The notes under the pieces: generated by a model | What the model was told of the DNA's origin: nothing | What the model saw: only the letters and a program-made list of their open reading frames with translations | Database searches by the model: none | DNA from: Pontibacterium sp049603715 | GTDB lineage: Bacteria > Pseudomonadota > Gammaproteobacteria > Pseudomonadales > Balneatricaceae | Direction: 5' to 3' | Length of the DNA: 64,000 bases | Assembly: GCA_049603715.1 (NCBI GenBank) | Contig: JBMYSW010000001.1 | Coordinates: 62,001 to 126,000 of the forward strand | Made by a program: the position numbers and the translations under genes | In this document: positions 62,679 through 64,000 of the stretch, piece after piece | Layout: every line of letters begins with the position of its first letter | Position numbering within the stretch: position 1 is the stretch's first letter

Positions 62679-62696
62679 TGTACAAAATAATGTACA
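62679..62696 (-). promoter_or_regulatory. Double TGTACA operator of the second Phd/YefM antitoxin
   Basis: TGTACA at 62679-62684 and 62691-62696 with a 6-base AT spacer, 14 bases before the antitoxin start: the same spacing and position as at yefM. Confidence 0.75.
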
Positions 62697-62787
62697 AACT
62701 ATAGTCTCGTTAAGCTACCAAGGCAATATTTAGAGGGGCGACCATATTTGGGTATGCAGCAAGCTCTATTAATCTGGTTCTCACGCG

Positions 62788-62844
62788 GGAGAATGGGAGC
62801 AAGAAAAAAGGTAGCTGATCTGGTGTCTAGAGCTAAGACAGCAC
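62788..62844 (+). repeat. Possible degenerate third copy of the island repeat
   Basis: Shares GGTAGCTGA (62810-62818) and a GAATG/GCAA run upstream of it with copies 1 and 2, plus GACAG downstream, but only with gaps. Same orientation. It lies at the far edge of the island. Confidence 0.3.
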
Positions 62845-62878
62845 ACGCTAAAAGGTAACTACCTCCTCAATTTCCCAC

Positions 62879-63703
62879 TCACAAAAACGTATGCAGCAAC
62901 ATACGAACACCCGTAATTAATAGCACCACCGCGAACACCTTTTTAAGCTTGTTCGCATCAAGCTTAGAGGCGATGGATACGCCGATGGGGGCGCAAAGTA
63001 CGGTGAGCGGTACGATGCAGGCGAAGGCGAGTAGGTTCACTAAACCAAAGGTGGCGACGGGGGCGTCGGGCGGTGTTTGGCCTAGGGTGAGAAGCGTGAG
63101 TGCGCCGGGTAGGGCGATGATTAAGCCGATTGCAGCGGCGGTGCCGACGGCGCGGTGGGCGGGGTAGTTACAGGCGGTGAGCATGGGAACGGAGAGGGTG
63201 CCGCCGCCGATGCCGACCATGACGCTAAAAAAGCCAATGGAGCTGGCCATTGTCGATTGGCCAGCGTTACCGGGTAGCGACGAAAAAACTGCGGCTTTGC
63301 CGGTTCTAAACAGCATATTGAGGGCCGATAGGGTGGCGATTACACCAAATAAAGTTGTGAGCAGGTGGCCTTCGACTTGGGTAATGAGCCAGCTGCCTAC
63401 AAGTACTCCTGCAAAGATAAACACGCCCCAACGTTTCAGTAGGTCGAAGTCGACATTGCCTTTTTTGTGGTGCGAGCGGATTGAACTAATCGACGTGGGT
63501 ACGATGGTGGCCAAAGAGGTGGCGGTGGCAATCAGCATGGCTGAGTGGGCCGATACCCCAAACCCCTGAAACAGAAAAAACAACACCGGCACAATCACAA
63601 TGCCGCCGCCTACGCCTAAAAGCCCGGCTAAAACACCTGCAAAAGCGCCTGTGGCCACAAGGGATAAAAAGGTGGGAATATGGTTTAAAAGAAGTTCGAT
63701 CAT
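62879..63703 (-). CDS. TSUP (TauE/SafE) family membrane permease
   Basis: 274 residues with about 8 TM segments. Both family repeats are visible: GLLGVGGGIVIVPVLFFLF near 28-46 and GIGGGTLSVPMLTACN in the second half. It is predicted to export sulfite or organosulfonate; the substrate is not determinable here. It is the first gene after the island and lies downstream of the methionine synthase-like gene on the same strand, which may hint at sulfur metabolism. Confidence 0.88.
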   Translation of the reverse strand: MIELLLNHIPTFLSLVATGAFAGVLAGLLGVGGGIVIVPVLFFLFQGFGVSAHSAMLIATATSLATIVPTSISSIRSHHKKGNVDFDLLKRWGVFIFAGVLVGSWLITQVEGHLLTTLFGVIATLSALNMLFRTGKAAVFSSLPGNAGQSTMASSIGFFSVMVGIGGGTLSVPMLTACNYPAHRAVGTAAAIGLIIALPGALTLLTLGQTPPDAPVATFGLVNLLAFACIVPLTVLCAPIGVSIASKLDANKLKKVFAVVLLITGVRMLLHTFL

Positions 63704-63741
63704 CGCGTTTTACGCTCGGTTTTTATACGTATCAAATAAAT

Positions 63742-63768
63742 AAAAGGCTGCGATAGGTGCAGCCTTTT
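63742..63768 (-). terminator. Terminator after the MetE-like gene
   Basis: A perfect 10-bp stem (AAAAGGCTGC and GCAGCCTTTT) with a 7-base loop, followed on the minus strand by a T-rich tail, in the gap after the methionine synthase stop. Confidence 0.8.
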
Positions 63769-63786
63769 AGCGGGTTAAAACGCGGA

Positions 63787-64000
63787 TTAAGGCGTTTGTA
63801 GCTCGTTGCGAACAATGGCAGCGCCAGCGGCCAGCGCGTTGAGCTTACCACGTGCCACGTCTCTTGCCAGTGGTGCCATGCCGCAGTTGGTGCAAGGGTA
63901 TAGCTTGTCGGCATCGACGTATTTTAACGCGTTACGCAAGGTGTCGGCGACGGCCTCGGGTGTTTCGATTTCGTTAGTGGCAACGTCAATTGCACCGACC
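63787..64000 (-). CDS. MetE-like cobalamin-independent methionine synthase, 3' end only
   Basis: The last 71 codons of a gene cut by the window edge. VDADKLYPCTNCGMAPLARD and VARGKLNALAAGAAIVRNEL match the C-terminus of the short, core-type MetE family. The Cys in PCTNCGM corresponds to a zinc ligand. It transfers a methyl group to homocysteine or a related thiol. The methyl donor of short forms is uncertain. Confidence 0.8.
   Translation of the reverse strand, partial: VGAIDVATNEIETPEAVADTLRNALKYVDADKLYPCTNCGMAPLARDVARGKLNALAAGAAIVRNELQTP

Overview
The window looks like the chromosome of a free-living, probably marine, gammaproteobacterium related to Pseudomonas and the Cellvibrionales. The evidence is gene order: the DUF3530-rpe-gph block near trpE, trpE split from trpGDC, an OsmC gene after trpC, rpsF-rpsR-rplI-dnaB, comF divergent from bioBFHCD, and xseA divergent from guaBA. 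Genus cannot be fixed from sequence alone. No rRNA, tRNA or phage genes were seen.

Layout. 1-3800: DUF3530 protein, rpe, gph and a NhaR-like regulator. 3800-5246: a non-coding block with a candidate terminated small RNA, then a type I-F-like CRISPR array (11 repeats, 10 spacers) without cas genes in the window. 5247-7512: trpE and an alpha/beta hydrolase. 7819-15587: a five-gene minus-strand operon joining a tripartite RND efflux pump to its own OmpR-type two-component system. 15860-18097: two convergent paralogous soluble chemoreceptors with zinc-binding CZB domains. 18196-22677: fdhD with a YdeP/FdhF-type molybdoenzyme, and a Bcr/CflA exporter. 22747-29517: a second RND pump with a divergent TetR regulator and a clear palindromic operator. 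29769-32754: trpG, trpD, trpC and an OsmC protein. 32952-35825: rpsF, rpsR, rplI, dnaB. 35882-45829: biotin genes (bioA; bioB, bioF, bioH, bioC, bioD) around a PleD-like diguanylate cyclase, trmO, a TSUP permease and comF; a BirA-type operator lies in the comF/bioB gap. 45976-51178: a putative metalloprotease, an esterase, an FKBP isomerase, an M23 peptidase and xseA. 51496-54633: guaB and guaA.

54634-62878 is an accessory island directly downstream of guaA, a known integration hotspot. It holds two apparently intact toxin-antitoxin modules (AbiE and HigBA) and three damaged ones: YefM-YoeB with yoeB split by an IS30-family element, a TacAT-like relic, and a Phd/ParE pair with a shortened toxin. 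It also holds a stand-alone OLD-family ATPase/TOPRIM nuclease with an uncharacterised 166-residue neighbour. A 71-bp direct repeat occurs at both ends of the first half. Both YefM/Phd antitoxin genes carry the same double TGTACA operator. The window closes with a second TSUP permease and the 3' end of a MetE-like methionine synthase.

The core gives tryptophan, biotin and purine synthesis, replication and translation genes and two multidrug pumps. The most unusual region is the island, where toxins have decayed while antitoxins and operators were kept, next to a candidate two-gene defence locus.
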